Of a stretch of DNA of 64,000 nucleotides, positions 42,874 to 51,846 are shown piece by piece. Origin of the DNA: Roseateles amylovorans. Its GTDB lineage: Bacteria > Pseudomonadota > Gammaproteobacteria > Burkholderiales > Burkholderiaceae_C. The notes under the pieces are model-generated. The model searched no databases. It worked only from the letters and a program-made list of their open reading frames with translations, and was not told the DNA's origin. Position 1 is the first letter of the stretch. Each line of letters begins with the position of its first letter. The stretch spans positions 310,001-374,000 of the forward strand of contig NZ_CP104562.2 of the NCBI RefSeq assembly GCF_025398155.2. The letters are read 5' to 3'. Both the position numbers and the translations under genes were made by a program.

Positions 42874-43147
42874 GCGTGGGGCTCCGGCGCGGCGGGCATG
42901 GGAACGTTGGGCGCAGCCGGAAAATCGTGGTCGGACATCATGGGTGGGCGCAGGGGGAAGATCTGTGGCGGGCACGAGCTGCAGCGCCGGACATTGTCGA
43001 CGCAGCGCAGGCCCCGACAAATGTGGGGATTGCGGAGGCGCCACCGATTGACGGGATCGATGGGATCGACGGACGGCCAGCACGCCGCTGTCAGTGAGCG
43101 CCGCCGCGAGCCCGCCATCCCCGACAGGCCGTCCAAGCCCAGCACCC

Positions 43148-44509
43148 TCACAGACCGCGGAGGACCTCGATCGCATCCTCGATCCGCGCCACCGCATGCA
43201 CCGTCAGTCCCGGAATCGGCTTCTTGGGTGCATTGGCCTGGGGCACCACCGCCACCGAGAAGCCGAGCTTGGCGGCTTCTTTCAGCCGCTCCTGGCCGCG
43301 CGGTGCGGGCCGCACCTCGCCCGCCAGGCCGACTTCGCCAAAGGCGATGAAGCCCTTGGGCAGCGGCTTGCCACGCAGCGAACTCTGGATGGCCAACAGC
43401 ACCGCCAGGTCGGCGGCCGGTTCGCTGATGCGAACACCCCCGACGGCGTTGACGAAGACATCCTGATCCATCGTCGCCACCCCCGCATGGCGGTGCAGCA
43501 CCGCGAGCAGCATCGCCAGCCGGTCGCGGTCCAGGCCCACCGACAGCCGGCGCGGACTGGGACCGCCGCTGTCCACCAGGGCCTGCAACTCCACCAACAG
43601 CGGTCGCGTGCCTTCCAATGTCACCAGCACACAGGAGCCGGGCACTGGTTCGCTGTGGGTCGAGAGGAAGATCGCGCTGGGGTTGGTGACGCCCTTGAGC
43701 CCCTTCTCGGTCATGGCGAAGACGCCGATTTCGTTGACCGCACCGAAGCGGTTCTTGATCGCGCGAACCAGCCGGTAGCTGCTGTGGGTGTCCCCCTCGA
43801 AATACAGCACCGTGTCGACGATGTGCTCCAGCACCCGCGGCCCGGCCAAGGTGCCTTCCTTGGTCACATGGCCCACCAGCACGATGGCGCAACCGGTGGC
43901 CTTGGCGGTGCGGGTCAGTTGCGCCGCGCATTCGCGCACCTGGGCCACCGAGCCCGGCGCGGAGCTGAGCTGCTCGGAGTAGAGGGTCTGGATCGAGTCG
44001 ATGACGCAGAAGCGGGGTTGCTCGACCTCGATGGTGGCCAGGATCTTTTCCAGACCGATCTCGGCCAGCACCCGCACCTGGCTGCCGTCCAGGCTCAGCC
44101 GGCGCGCGCGCATCGCGACCTGGGCGCCGGATTCCTCGCCGGTGACATACAGCACCTTCATCTGGCGGGAGAGCGCGTCCACCGCCTGCAGCAGCAGCGT
44201 GGACTTGCCGATGCCCGGATCGCCGCCAATCAGCACCACGCCGCCGTTGACGATGCCGCCGCCCAGCACCCGGTCCAGCTCTTCCAGCGAGGTCGGTGTG
44301 CGGTCCACGTCCCGGGCCTCGATCTCGGACAGCGTGGCCACCGGCTGGCTTTTCGCCAGCGCCTGATAGCGGTTCTTGCCGGCGGACGCGGTCTCGGCCA
44401 CGGTCTCGCTGAGCGTGTTCCAGGCGCTGCAGGACGGGCAGCGCCCCAGCCACTTGGCGCTGGTGGCGCCGCATTCGGAACAGACGTAATGGGTTTTCGG
44501 GGAGGCCAT
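43148..44509 (-). CDS. radA: DNA repair protein RadA
   Basis: A RecA-like ATPase that promotes branch migration in recombination. In its 453 residues: a C4 zinc finger (YVCSECGATSAKWLGRCPSCSAW) at 8-31, Walker A GGDPGIGKST near 95, the RadA-specific KNRFG motif (IKNRFGAVNEIG) near 250, and a C-terminal Lon-protease-like domain (VGGVRISEPAADLAVLLAIQSSLRG) without a catalytic dyad. It is ahead of the small membrane protein in the minus-strand run. Confidence 0.97.
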   Translation of the reverse strand: MASPKTHYVCSECGATSAKWLGRCPSCSAWNTLSETVAETASAGKNRYQALAKSQPVATLSEIEARDVDRTPTSLEELDRVLGGGIVNGGVVLIGGDPGIGKSTLLLQAVDALSRQMKVLYVTGEESGAQVAMRARRLSLDGSQVRVLAEIGLEKILATIEVEQPRFCVIDSIQTLYSEQLSSAPGSVAQVRECAAQLTRTAKATGCAIVLVGHVTKEGTLAGPRVLEHIVDTVLYFEGDTHSSYRLVRAIKNRFGAVNEIGVFAMTEKGLKGVTNPSAIFLSTHSEPVPGSCVLVTLEGTRPLLVELQALVDSGGPSPRRLSVGLDRDRLAMLLAVLHRHAGVATMDQDVFVNAVGGVRISEPAADLAVLLAIQSSLRGKPLPKGFIAFGEVGLAGEVRPAPRGQERLKEAAKLGFSVAVVPQANAPKKPIPGLTVHAVARIEDAIEVLRGL

Positions 44510-44532
44510 GGGGCGCGATTGTCGCCGCCAGG

Positions 44533-45417
44533 CTACTTGATCCGGATCAGATGCCAGGCGTGGGGCAGGGAGTCGGCCGCCGGAATCCAGTGGTCAATGG
44601 CCGCGCCCAACAGCACACCGACCACGAACAGCCCGAGCGCACCGGCCCAGGTGTGACGGATCGCGCAGCGCCACCAGCCTTCTTCGCTCAGGCGCCGCCA
44701 GGCCATGCCACCCGCCACGCCGGCCAGTGCGACTTCTACCGCCACCGCCAGCAACACTTCGACCCCGAACAGCGCGAACACGCCCGCACTCAAGGCCATG
44801 GCGATGCCGACGATCACCAGCAACGGCACCGCCACGACGGCGCCTTCGTCCATCGAGCCCAGCGCATCGCCGGCCGCGCCGAGGGTTTTGCCGGTGACCT
44901 CGGCGGTTTCCGCGACGTCCGAAAGACTCACCCCATCGGCCAGTGCCGGCCCACCCGAGAAGTCACCGCTGGCGCCCCCGCCGCCGAAGTCGCCCCCGCC
45001 GCCCGACTGGAACGGCACGGCGCGGCCCGGGCGACCGGCGTGCGAGGCGCTGCTGGCCATGAAGTCCGCCACATCCACGGCGTCCAGCGCATCCCCGGAC
45101 GGATCGGCATCCCGACGCAGCAGCGTGCCGGCCCACAGGCGCAGCACCGCCAGATAGACCAGGTAGCCGGCCGGCAGCAGCACCGCATATCGCCAGGCGA
45201 GGGACTCGATGCCGATCGCGCGCAGGCAGGCGCCGCCCACCATCAACGCGGCGAGCCAAATCAAGCCGATCAGGAAGACATGCAGCCGCAGCCAATGCAT
45301 CTTGCGCAGCCGCTGGCGGACCCCGTCGATCGACTCGCGCCGCCAGCGCTCGCGCATCAGCCGCGACATCGGTCGGGAGGATTTCGAGCTGGCAGAGGCG
45401 GCATGCGGGCGATTCAT
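44533..45417 (-). CDS. Multi-pass membrane protein with Gly-rich segment, unknown
   Basis: A 294-residue protein with about four or five membrane segments (residues 43-63, 70-95, 200-250 and 265-285). A Gly-rich soluble stretch (FQSGGGGDFGGGGASGDFSGG) lies near residue 140, like those found in TPM-domain proteins, but no TPM domain is seen. The start at 45417 (MNRPHAASASS) is chosen since the upstream open frame is out of the usual hydrophobic pattern. The stop is 23 bases before radA, so they may be one unit. Confidence 0.6.
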   Translation of the reverse strand: MNRPHAASASSKSSRPMSRLMRERWRRESIDGVRQRLRKMHWLRLHVFLIGLIWLAALMVGGACLRAIGIESLAWRYAVLLPAGYLVYLAVLRLWAGTLLRRDADPSGDALDAVDVADFMASSASHAGRPGRAVPFQSGGGGDFGGGGASGDFSGGPALADGVSLSDVAETAEVTGKTLGAAGDALGSMDEGAVVAVPLLVIVGIAMALSAGVFALFGVEVLLAVAVEVALAGVAGGMAWRRLSEEGWWRCAIRHTWAGALGLFVVGVLLGAAIDHWIPAADSLPHAWHLIRIK

Positions 45418-45670
45418 GGGGCCGCAGCATAGAGGACCGGCGCCCGTCACGGCGGCCCTTTCCCCCCACTTCCCCCATCGGAAGGATCGATTCGTTCTCG
45501 TCGGGCGGGCGATGCGGTCGGCTCGATGTCGGCCGCGTGACATCGTTCACGGATCGCCCGTCTGTGGTGTCGCCGCATCCGATTGCAACGAATCGTCCCG
45601 AGCGCCAACCCTGACCTTCGTTGGGCGGGGGGCTGCGTGCTACAACGCCGAGTCCTGAAGGAGTCGAATC

Positions 45671-46300
45671 ATGGAGTTTTCAGTCTGGCTGGGGTTTTTC
45701 GCGGCCTCCTGGGCCATCAGCCTGTCCCCGGGCGCGGGCGCCATTGCGGCCATGAGCGCCGGACTGAATCACGGCTTCAAGCGCGGCTACTTCACGACCT
45801 TCGGCCTGATCCTGGGCATCCTGACCCAGATCGTGCTGGTGGGTGCCGGTCTGGGCGCGGTGATCGCCGCCTCCGAACAGGCCTATCTGGTGGTCAAGTG
45901 GGCCGGCGTGGCCTACCTGGTCTATCTGGGCATCCAGCAATGGCGGGCGCCCGGCAAGCCGCTGGTGGCCCAGCAGGCCGACGGCGTGCAGGTGACCCGG
46001 TGGCAACTGGTGCTGCGCGGCTGGGGCATCAACGCCGTCAATCCCAAGGGCACGGTGTTCCTGCTGGCGGTGGTGCCGCAGTTCCTGGACCTGCATCACG
46101 GCCTGGCACCGCAGTACGGCGTGATCGCCGCCACGCTGGCGTTCACCGACGCGGTGGTCATGGCGGGTTACACCGCCCTGGCGGCACGGGTGCTGTCGGC
46201 GCTGCGGTCGGAGGCCCATCTCAAGGCGCTCAACCGGGTGTTCGGTTCGCTGTTCGTGGCGGCCGGCGCCTTGCTCGCGACCTTCAAGCGCAGCGTCTGA
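45671..46300 (+). CDS. LysE family exporter
   Basis: A 209-residue six-segment membrane exporter of the RhtB/LysE superfamily. SLSPGAGAIAAMSAGLNHGFKRGYFTTFGLILG near the start is the family motif, and GINAVNPKGTVFLLAVVPQF matches the central one. Substrates are amino acids or their analogues. GAAGGAG lies seven bases before the ATG, and a TACAAC box sits at the right distance upstream with TTCGTT 18 bases further. A hairpin at 46449-46468 may end the transcript. Confidence 0.92.
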   Translation: MEFSVWLGFFAASWAISLSPGAGAIAAMSAGLNHGFKRGYFTTFGLILGILTQIVLVGAGLGAVIAASEQAYLVVKWAGVAYLVYLGIQQWRAPGKPLVAQQADGVQVTRWQLVLRGWGINAVNPKGTVFLLAVVPQFLDLHHGLAPQYGVIAATLAFTDAVVMAGYTALAARVLSALRSEAHLKALNRVFGSLFVAAGALLATFKRSV

Positions 46301-46448
46301 CGCCCCCCGTCGAACAGGGTTGCCGGGAATGGCGGCCGGGTCGGGGCAGCCGGGTGACGACCGTCGAGACATGACTGCCGCGTGATGACCGCGGGGCGAT
46401 GGTCAACACAGTCGGTCGCCCCCACCCGCCTCGAACCGATTGCCGATG

Positions 46449-46468
46449 AGGCCGCCTCAGGGCGGCCT
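46449..46468 (+). terminator. Hairpin after the LysE gene
   Basis: AGGCCGCC, TCAG loop, GGCGGCCT; perfect 8-bp stem followed by TCGTGTTCCTTC. The T-run is weak. It is 150 bases past the LysE stop and 54 bases before the next start. Confidence 0.5.
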
Positions 46469-46521
46469 TCGTGTTCCTTCACCTCTTTCTCGTGAGCCCG
46501 GATGGGACTCACGTCCTGATG

Positions 46522-47403
46522 ATGTCCAACGTTTCCGACCGCTGGTTGTTCTGGGGCCCGACGCTGATCTGGGCCAGCACCTGGCATGTGATCCTGTACC
46601 AGCTCGCGTCCGGTGTGCCGGTGTTGAACTCGGTCGGCTGGCGCTTCGCCCTGGCCGCGCTGATGTTGGCGGGGCTGGCGCGGTGGCAGGGGGCGTCGCT
46701 GAAGCTGCCCGGGTCTGCCCACGGACTGATGCTGGCCACCGGCATCGTCCAGTACAGCGGCAACTATTTCTCGGTCTATGAGGCGGAGCGCCACATCCCG
46801 ACCGGGCTGGTGGCGGTGCTGTTCTGCCTGATGGTGTTCGGCAATGCGTTGTCGGGTCGGGTGTTCTTCGGACAGCGGGTCTCGGCGCGCTTCCTGGGCG
46901 CGTCCGCCGGCGGGGTGGTCGGCGTGGTGATGATCTTCTGGCCGGAGATCGCCGCCACCGGCGCCCGCCCGACGGCGGCCTACGGCCTGCTGCTGGGCCT
47001 GGCTGCGGTGCTGGCCGCCTGCATCGGCAATGTGCTGACGCTCACCCTGACCCGTCGCGGCCTGGCGCTGGTGCCGGTGCTGGCGTGGAGCATGGGCTAT
47101 GGCGCCGTTTTCCTGCTGCTCATGTCGGTGGTCACCGGCCAGGGGCTGCATTTCGCCTGGCAACCCAGCTACATCGCCAGCCTGCTCTACCTGTCGGTGT
47201 TCGGCTCGGTCGTGGCGTTTGTCCTGTACTTCAAGCTGGCGCAACGCCAGGGCACCGCGCGCGCGGCGCTGACCGGCGTGGTGATTCCGGTCATCGCGCT
47301 GGGCATTTCGGCCCTGCTGGAAGGGTGGCGGCCCACCGCGCTGTCGCTCGCCGGCATGGCGCTTTGTCTGGGCAGCATCTACACGGCGACGCGCCAGCGC
47401 TGA
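46522..47403 (+). CDS. EamA/DMT family transporter
   Basis: A 293-residue drug/metabolite transporter with about ten membrane segments in two EamA halves. LFWGPTLIWASTWHVILYQLASGVPVLNSVGWRFALAALML is the first half motif and VFGSVVAFVLYFKLAQRQGTARAALTGVVIPVIALGIS the second. Two ATG codons in a row (46519, 46522) are both possible starts. The substrate is not known. It follows the LysE exporter but has a hairpin in between, so it is probably a separate transcript. Confidence 0.88.
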   Translation: MSNVSDRWLFWGPTLIWASTWHVILYQLASGVPVLNSVGWRFALAALMLAGLARWQGASLKLPGSAHGLMLATGIVQYSGNYFSVYEAERHIPTGLVAVLFCLMVFGNALSGRVFFGQRVSARFLGASAGGVVGVVMIFWPEIAATGARPTAAYGLLLGLAAVLAACIGNVLTLTLTRRGLALVPVLAWSMGYGAVFLLLMSVVTGQGLHFAWQPSYIASLLYLSVFGSVVAFVLYFKLAQRQGTARAALTGVVIPVIALGISALLEGWRPTALSLAGMALCLGSIYTATRQR

Positions 47404-47500
47404 GCGCCGCCGACCGGATGACCGCAGCCGCACCCGCTGAACGCCGCGGCGTCATTCCCCGTCTCGGCGCGGGATCGCGGTCCGCTCGGCCCGGGACGGT

Positions 47501-48274
47501 CTAGCGGCTCTTCGACCAGCCGATCTCGCTCGCCGTCATCGAGCCGATGACCGTCTCCTTCATCCCGTTCGGGATGCGCGAAGCTGCAGGCTTGGTCGGC
47601 ACCCGACCGGCCATCAGTTCCGCCCGGTCCTGCGGCAACAGCGGCGATTGATAGGGATCGGCATAGCCGTCCGGTGCGATCGGCTGCAGGGTGTACGGGT
47701 CGTACTTGTCGCTGGCGCCGAAGGTGTGCAGCGTCTCATGGGCGATGACGACCTGGTTGGGCCCTTGCTGCGCCTTGCTGGCGAAGAGATGCACCAGGCC
47801 CAGCCGGCCCTTCTCCAATCCGATGGAATGCGGCAGCGGGCCGCTGTAGTTCGGCGGGTGATACATCAGGAAGAGCTTCACATCCGGGATCGGTGAACTG
47901 GGCGGCGTCTGGCGCCAGGCCCACCAGCGCATCCGCAGGCTCCAGAAGATGGCGCTCGCCACGCCCCGGTCGCGCGGCACCGCCGGCGGCGTCGCCTGCA
48001 CCCGACCGCCCAGCACGACGCGGATCGGTTGATCCAAGCCGAGGTGATAGCGCGCCGCCTGCTGGCGGAAGTAGGGCTCCAGATCGGCGAAGGCCTTCGC
48101 ATCCAGGCGCTGGAGATAGTCCTCGGTCGCGCCGTCGCCGGCCGCATTGATCGGATAGAGCATCACCACCTGCGTCCGGTGCCAGGACTGCGATTGCCAA
48201 CGGTTGTACAGCGCCGTGCCCGCGACGGTCGCGAGAATCACGAGCAGGATCAGGATGCGGATCGCCTTGAACAT
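47501..48274 (-). CDS. Membrane-anchored putative zinc metallopeptidase
   Basis: A 257-residue protein with an N-terminal membrane anchor or signal (residues 4-22). HETLHTFGASDKYDPYT contains a HExxH zinc motif (HETLH) with a following G and Asp that resemble metzincin-like third ligands. LFLMYHPPNYSGPLPHSIGLEKGRLGLVHLF precedes it and may form the substrate cleft. I cannot place it in a numbered peptidase family. The ATG at 48274 has a GAGGAAG site upstream. It lies alone between an EamA gene and arfB. Confidence 0.75.
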   Translation of the reverse strand: MFKAIRILILLVILATVAGTALYNRWQSQSWHRTQVVMLYPINAAGDGATEDYLQRLDAKAFADLEPYFRQQAARYHLGLDQPIRVVLGGRVQATPPAVPRDRGVASAIFWSLRMRWWAWRQTPPSSPIPDVKLFLMYHPPNYSGPLPHSIGLEKGRLGLVHLFASKAQQGPNQVVIAHETLHTFGASDKYDPYTLQPIAPDGYADPYQSPLLPQDRAELMAGRVPTKPAASRIPNGMKETVIGSMTASEIGWSKSR

Positions 48275-48597
48275 CGTTACTTCTTCCTCGATTGCCGCCG
48301 CACAGTAGCGCAACGGGTCGCGCAGGACGCGTTCACCGGTTGTCAGTCTTGTGTCCAGACCTTGCACCCTCGCCGGCAGTCCCCGCGCGGCGTGAAACTT
48401 CTCACGAATGACGACACCGAACGGGCGCTTGGATGGCCCCGTCACCCTTCAAGCGAGGGGGGCGCGAATTCGGTGTTCACGCCACATTGGCCGCCGGCAG
48501 GGGCCGTGCGCAAGGGCGGTTGGCGAGCGCCGTCGAGGGGCGGTGCGTGGTTGCGCAGGCGCGTGGGCGGGAGGGCGAGCGGACGGCCAGCCGCCGG
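48275..48597. other. Gap between metallopeptidase and arfB
   Basis: No gene or clear promoter seen. The stretch is GC-rich, with a GGGGGCGCG block near 48465 and CGGCCAGCCGCCGGC near 48585 that could form a hairpin downstream of arfB. Confidence 0.5.
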
Positions 48598-49005
48598 CTA
48601 CACGTCCCGCACTTTGCCGCGGCCGGCCTTGATGTCGCCCCGCAGGCTCTTGCCGGCGAGGCGGCGTTGCTGGGAGCCGCGCGTCGGCTGGGTGGGGCGC
48701 CGGACCTTGGGCGTGTGGGCCACGCTCTGCGCCAGGGCGATCAGCCGCTCGATCGCGTCGGCCCGGTTCTGCTCCTGGCTGCGCGACTCCTGGGCCTTGA
48801 TGACGATCACGCCTTCGGCGGTGATGCGCTGGTCGGAGAGCGCCAGCAGGCGCTCCTTGATCACCGTGGGCAGGGTCGAGCGCCGGATGTCAAAGCGCAG
48901 ATGCACCGCGCTGCTGACCTTGTTGACGTTCTGTCCCCCGGGGCCGCTGGCGCGGATCGCGCTGATCTCCACTTCCCAGTCCGCGGGCGACCAGTGCAGT
49001 TGCAT
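48598..49005 (-). CDS. arfB: Alternative ribosome-rescue factor ArfB
   Basis: A 135-residue peptidyl-tRNA hydrolase that frees ribosomes stalled on truncated mRNA. The GGQ motif (ISAIRASGPGGQNVNKVSSAVHLRF) is at residues 24-26 of the release-factor fold, and the C-terminal tail is basic (TRGSQQRRLAGKSLRGDIKAGRGKVRDV), as needed to enter the mRNA channel. The ATG at 49005 gives the family-typical N-terminus MQLHW. It sits just downstream of alr, possibly on the same transcript. Confidence 0.95.
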   Translation of the reverse strand: MQLHWSPADWEVEISAIRASGPGGQNVNKVSSAVHLRFDIRRSTLPTVIKERLLALSDQRITAEGVIVIKAQESRSQEQNRADAIERLIALAQSVAHTPKVRRPTQPTRGSQQRRLAGKSLRGDIKAGRGKVRDV

Positions 49006-49073
49006 GGGGCGATGTCCGGTGGGGTGGGCGAGCGGGGGGCGAGGGCAACCGGGCAGGAGGCGGACGCGAGCGC

Positions 49074-50177
49074 TCAGCCCAGCGTCTCGACATGCACCGG
49101 CACCCGTCGGGTGACGGCGCACATCAGTTCATAGCCGATGGTGCCGGCCGCGCGGGCGACCTCGTCGATCGGCAGCACGCCGCCGTGCGGGCCCTGGCCC
49201 CAGAGCGTGACTTCGCTGCCGACACCTTCCTGCGGCAGGCCGGTCAGGTCGACGGCGAGCATGTCCATCGACACCCGGCCGACGGTGGTGGTCCGCTGGC
49301 CGCCCACCAGTGCGGGGGTGCCGTGGCCGGCGTGGCGGGGATAGCCGTCCGCATAACCGCAGGCGACGGTGCCGATGCGCATGTCTCGGTCGGCGATGAA
49401 GGTGCTGCCATAGCCCACGCTGTCGCCGGCATGCAGATGCTGCACCGCCAGCACCTTGGAGCGCAGCGTCATCGTGGGTTTCAGGTCCCAGTGGGCGATG
49501 TCGTGCTCGGGGTAGTCCGGCGCCCCGCCGTAGCTCATGATGCCGGCGCGCACCCAGTCCGCCCGCACCGACGCGTCCGCCGCATGCCGCAGCACCGCGG
49601 CGCTGTTGCTCAGCGAGCGCTCGCCCGGCAGGTCGGCGGTGGCTTCCTGGAACACGGCCAGTTGGCGGGCGATGCCGCGCGGGCCGTCGGCATCGGAGAA
49701 GTGCGTCATCAGCGAGATCTCGTCGACCTGCGGCAAGGCGTTCAGCCGGGTCCAGGCGGCGCGGAAGGCGCTGGGCGTGAAGCCCAGGCGGTTCATGCCG
49801 CTGTTGAGCTTGAGAAAGACGCGGTGCGGCTCATGGGTCTTGTGCATCGCCAGCCAGTCGATCTGCTGTTCGTGATGCACCGCATGCCAGAGCTTCAGGC
49901 GGGAGCACAGCTCCAGATCGCGGGTTTCGAAGCAGCCTTCCAGCAGCAGGATCGGGCCGCGCCAGCCCAGGTTGCGCAGGCGCTGGGCCTCGTCCAGATC
50001 GAGCAGGGCGAAGCCGTCGGCGCTGCGCAGGGCCTCGAAGCTGTTTTCGATGCCATGGCCGTAGGCATTGGCCTTGACGATGGCGAACACCTGCGCGTCG
50101 GGGGCGCAGGCGCGTGCGCGGCGAATGTTGTGAGCCAGCGCGGGCTGGTGGATGAGCGCTTCGATCGGTCGGGGCAT
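49074..50177 (-). CDS. alr: Alanine racemase
   Basis: PLP enzyme that interconverts L- and D-alanine for peptidoglycan. Its 367 residues are normal. The PLP Lys is in FAIVKANAYGHG near residue 34; the catalytic Tyr is in SVGYGSTF near 255, and RVSMDMLAVDLT holds the second active-site region. The start at 50177 (MPRPIEALI) is preferred, since the in-frame upstream codons lack a ribosome-binding site. It is divergent from lplT. A D-amino-acid dehydrogenase lies 12 kb away, so it may also serve alanine catabolism. Confidence 0.95.
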   Translation of the reverse strand: MPRPIEALIHQPALAHNIRRARACAPDAQVFAIVKANAYGHGIENSFEALRSADGFALLDLDEAQRLRNLGWRGPILLLEGCFETRDLELCSRLKLWHAVHHEQQIDWLAMHKTHEPHRVFLKLNSGMNRLGFTPSAFRAAWTRLNALPQVDEISLMTHFSDADGPRGIARQLAVFQEATADLPGERSLSNSAAVLRHAADASVRADWVRAGIMSYGGAPDYPEHDIAHWDLKPTMTLRSKVLAVQHLHAGDSVGYGSTFIADRDMRIGTVACGYADGYPRHAGHGTPALVGGQRTTTVGRVSMDMLAVDLTGLPQEGVGSEVTLWGQGPHGGVLPIDEVARAAGTIGYELMCAVTRRVPVHVETLG

Positions 50178-50327
50178 GGGCCGATATTGTGCCTTCAGCG
50201 TTTTGCGCAAGACCACACAGGAATTCCGAGGTCGGCGTAATCTTCCGGGTCCGACGCGGGGTGTCGGCGGGTGATTCCACCCGAGAATGTGGGATCAACT
50301 AGCACAGCCGTACTGTCCCGAGAAGGT

Positions 50328-50356
50328 CTGTTACGAAAACATGCGCGTGCTATAAA
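50328..50356 (+). promoter_or_regulatory. Predicted lplT promoter
   Basis: CTGTTA (50328-50333), a 17-base spacer and TATAAA (50351-50356), with TG one base upstream of the -10 (extended -10). The transcript would carry a leader of about 64 bases. Confidence 0.6.
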
Positions 50357-50426
50357 CCCGCCGCAGCGCTGCCGACCCGAGTGGACCCCGCAGCGCATTC
50401 ATCGCAGTTCCAGGTTTGTTGGGTCC

Positions 50427-51704
50427 ATGAAAAAAGGCTTCTACACCATCATGTCAGCGCAGTTCTTCAGCTCGCTGGCTGATAACGCGTTGTTCGTGGC
50501 CGCCGTGGAAATGCTGCGCACCAACGGCTCTGCCGAATGGCAGCGAGCGGCGTTGGTGCCCATGTTCGCGTTGTTTTACGTGGTGCTGGCGCCGTTTGTC
50601 GGCGCCTTTGCCGATGCGGTGCCCAAAGGCAAAGTCATGTTCATCTCCAACACCATCAAGGTGGTGGGATGTCTGAGCATGTTGCTGGGGGTGCATCCCT
50701 TGATCGCCTATGCCATTGTCGGGCTGGGTGCAGCCGCCTATTCACCGGCCAAGTACGGCATCCTGACCGAGCTGCTGCCGCCGTCTCAACTGGTGAAGGC
50801 CAATGGCTGGATCGAGGGCCTGACCATCGCCTCCATCATCCTGGGCGCGGTGTTCGGCGGGCAACTGCTGGGCGATCGGGCCTCGGCGGTGCTGCTGAGC
50901 GTCGACATGCCGTTCATCGACACCGGCATCGACACCGCGCCGGAGGCCGCCATCGCCTTCATGGTGGTGCTCTATTTCATTGCCGCGCTGTTCAATCTGC
51001 GCATTCCCCGTACTGATTCGCCGCTGCAGCCGATCGCCCACAACGCGGTGGACCTGGTGCGTGAGTTTGCTTCCTGCAATTCCCGGCTGTGGAACGACAA
51101 GCTGGGCCAGATCTCGCTGGGCATGACCACGCTGTTCTGGGGGGTCTCCGGCAACATGCGCTACATCGTGTTCGCCTGGGCCGCTGCGGCGCTGGGCTAC
51201 GGCACGACCCAGGCATCGGCGCTGGCCGGCGTGGTGGCGATCGGGACCGCCGTCGGCGCGGTGGTGGCCTCGATGACGGTGCGACTGGATCGCGCCACCG
51301 ATGTCATCCCGCTGGGCATTGCGATGGGCCTGCTGATGCTGGTGCTGAACTTCATCCACGAGCTGTGGCTGGCGGTGCCGTTCCTGATCCTGCTGGGCGG
51401 TGTCGGCGGTTACCTGGTGGTGCCGATGAATGCGCTGCTGCAGCATCGCGGGCACAACCTGATGGGGGCCGGCCGGTCGATCGCCGTGCAGAACTTCAAC
51501 GAACAGGCCTGCATCCTGGGCCTGGGCGCGCTGTACACGATGCTGACCCGCTTCGGCACCTCCGCCTTCGGCTCGATCACCATCTTCGGCCTGCTGATCG
51601 CCGCGACCATGTGGGTGATCGGACGCTGGCACAAGCACAACCTGCGGGACCATCGCGAGGAGCTGGATCGGTTGCTGTCGATCGCGCGCAGCGACAAGCA
51701 CTGA
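50427..51704 (+). CDS. lplT: Lysophospholipid transporter LplT
   Basis: A 425-residue major facilitator transporter with 11-12 membrane segments. The start MKKGFYTIMSAQFFSSLADNALFVAAVEML and the segment YSPAKYGILTELLPPSQLVKANGWIEGLTI are diagnostic of LplT. It flips lysophospholipids across the inner membrane for re-acylation. In enterobacteria it pairs with the Aas acyltransferase, which is absent here. A strong terminator follows 47 bases after the stop. Confidence 0.93.
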   Translation: MKKGFYTIMSAQFFSSLADNALFVAAVEMLRTNGSAEWQRAALVPMFALFYVVLAPFVGAFADAVPKGKVMFISNTIKVVGCLSMLLGVHPLIAYAIVGLGAAAYSPAKYGILTELLPPSQLVKANGWIEGLTIASIILGAVFGGQLLGDRASAVLLSVDMPFIDTGIDTAPEAAIAFMVVLYFIAALFNLRIPRTDSPLQPIAHNAVDLVREFASCNSRLWNDKLGQISLGMTTLFWGVSGNMRYIVFAWAAAALGYGTTQASALAGVVAIGTAVGAVVASMTVRLDRATDVIPLGIAMGLLMLVLNFIHELWLAVPFLILLGGVGGYLVVPMNALLQHRGHNLMGAGRSIAVQNFNEQACILGLGALYTMLTRFGTSAFGSITIFGLLIAATMWVIGRWHKHNLRDHREELDRLLSIARSDKH

Positions 51705-51751
51705 CCGATCCGGCGCCCCGGCGCCTCGGCGAGACATCCCGCCGGAATGAA

Positions 51752-51777
51752 ACAACGGCCCCCGAGGGGGCCGTTGT
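51752..51777. terminator. Strong bidirectional hairpin after lplT
   Basis: ACAACGGCCCCC and its inverted copy (12 bp) form a near-perfect palindrome around GA. It follows AATGAA on one side and is followed by GTGCGTTGTGG on the other. It lies between converging lplT and the SGNH gene and could serve both. Confidence 0.7.
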
Positions 51778-51846
51778 GCGTTGTGGTGTGGGCGAGGGCG
51801 CGGGCGAGGACTCACCCGGTCTGGCGCGCCTTCGCGCCGGTGTGTT

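Noticed and set aside
46449..46468. Riboswitch before the EamA gene
   Set aside because: Only a simple hairpin is present; no known aptamer pattern.
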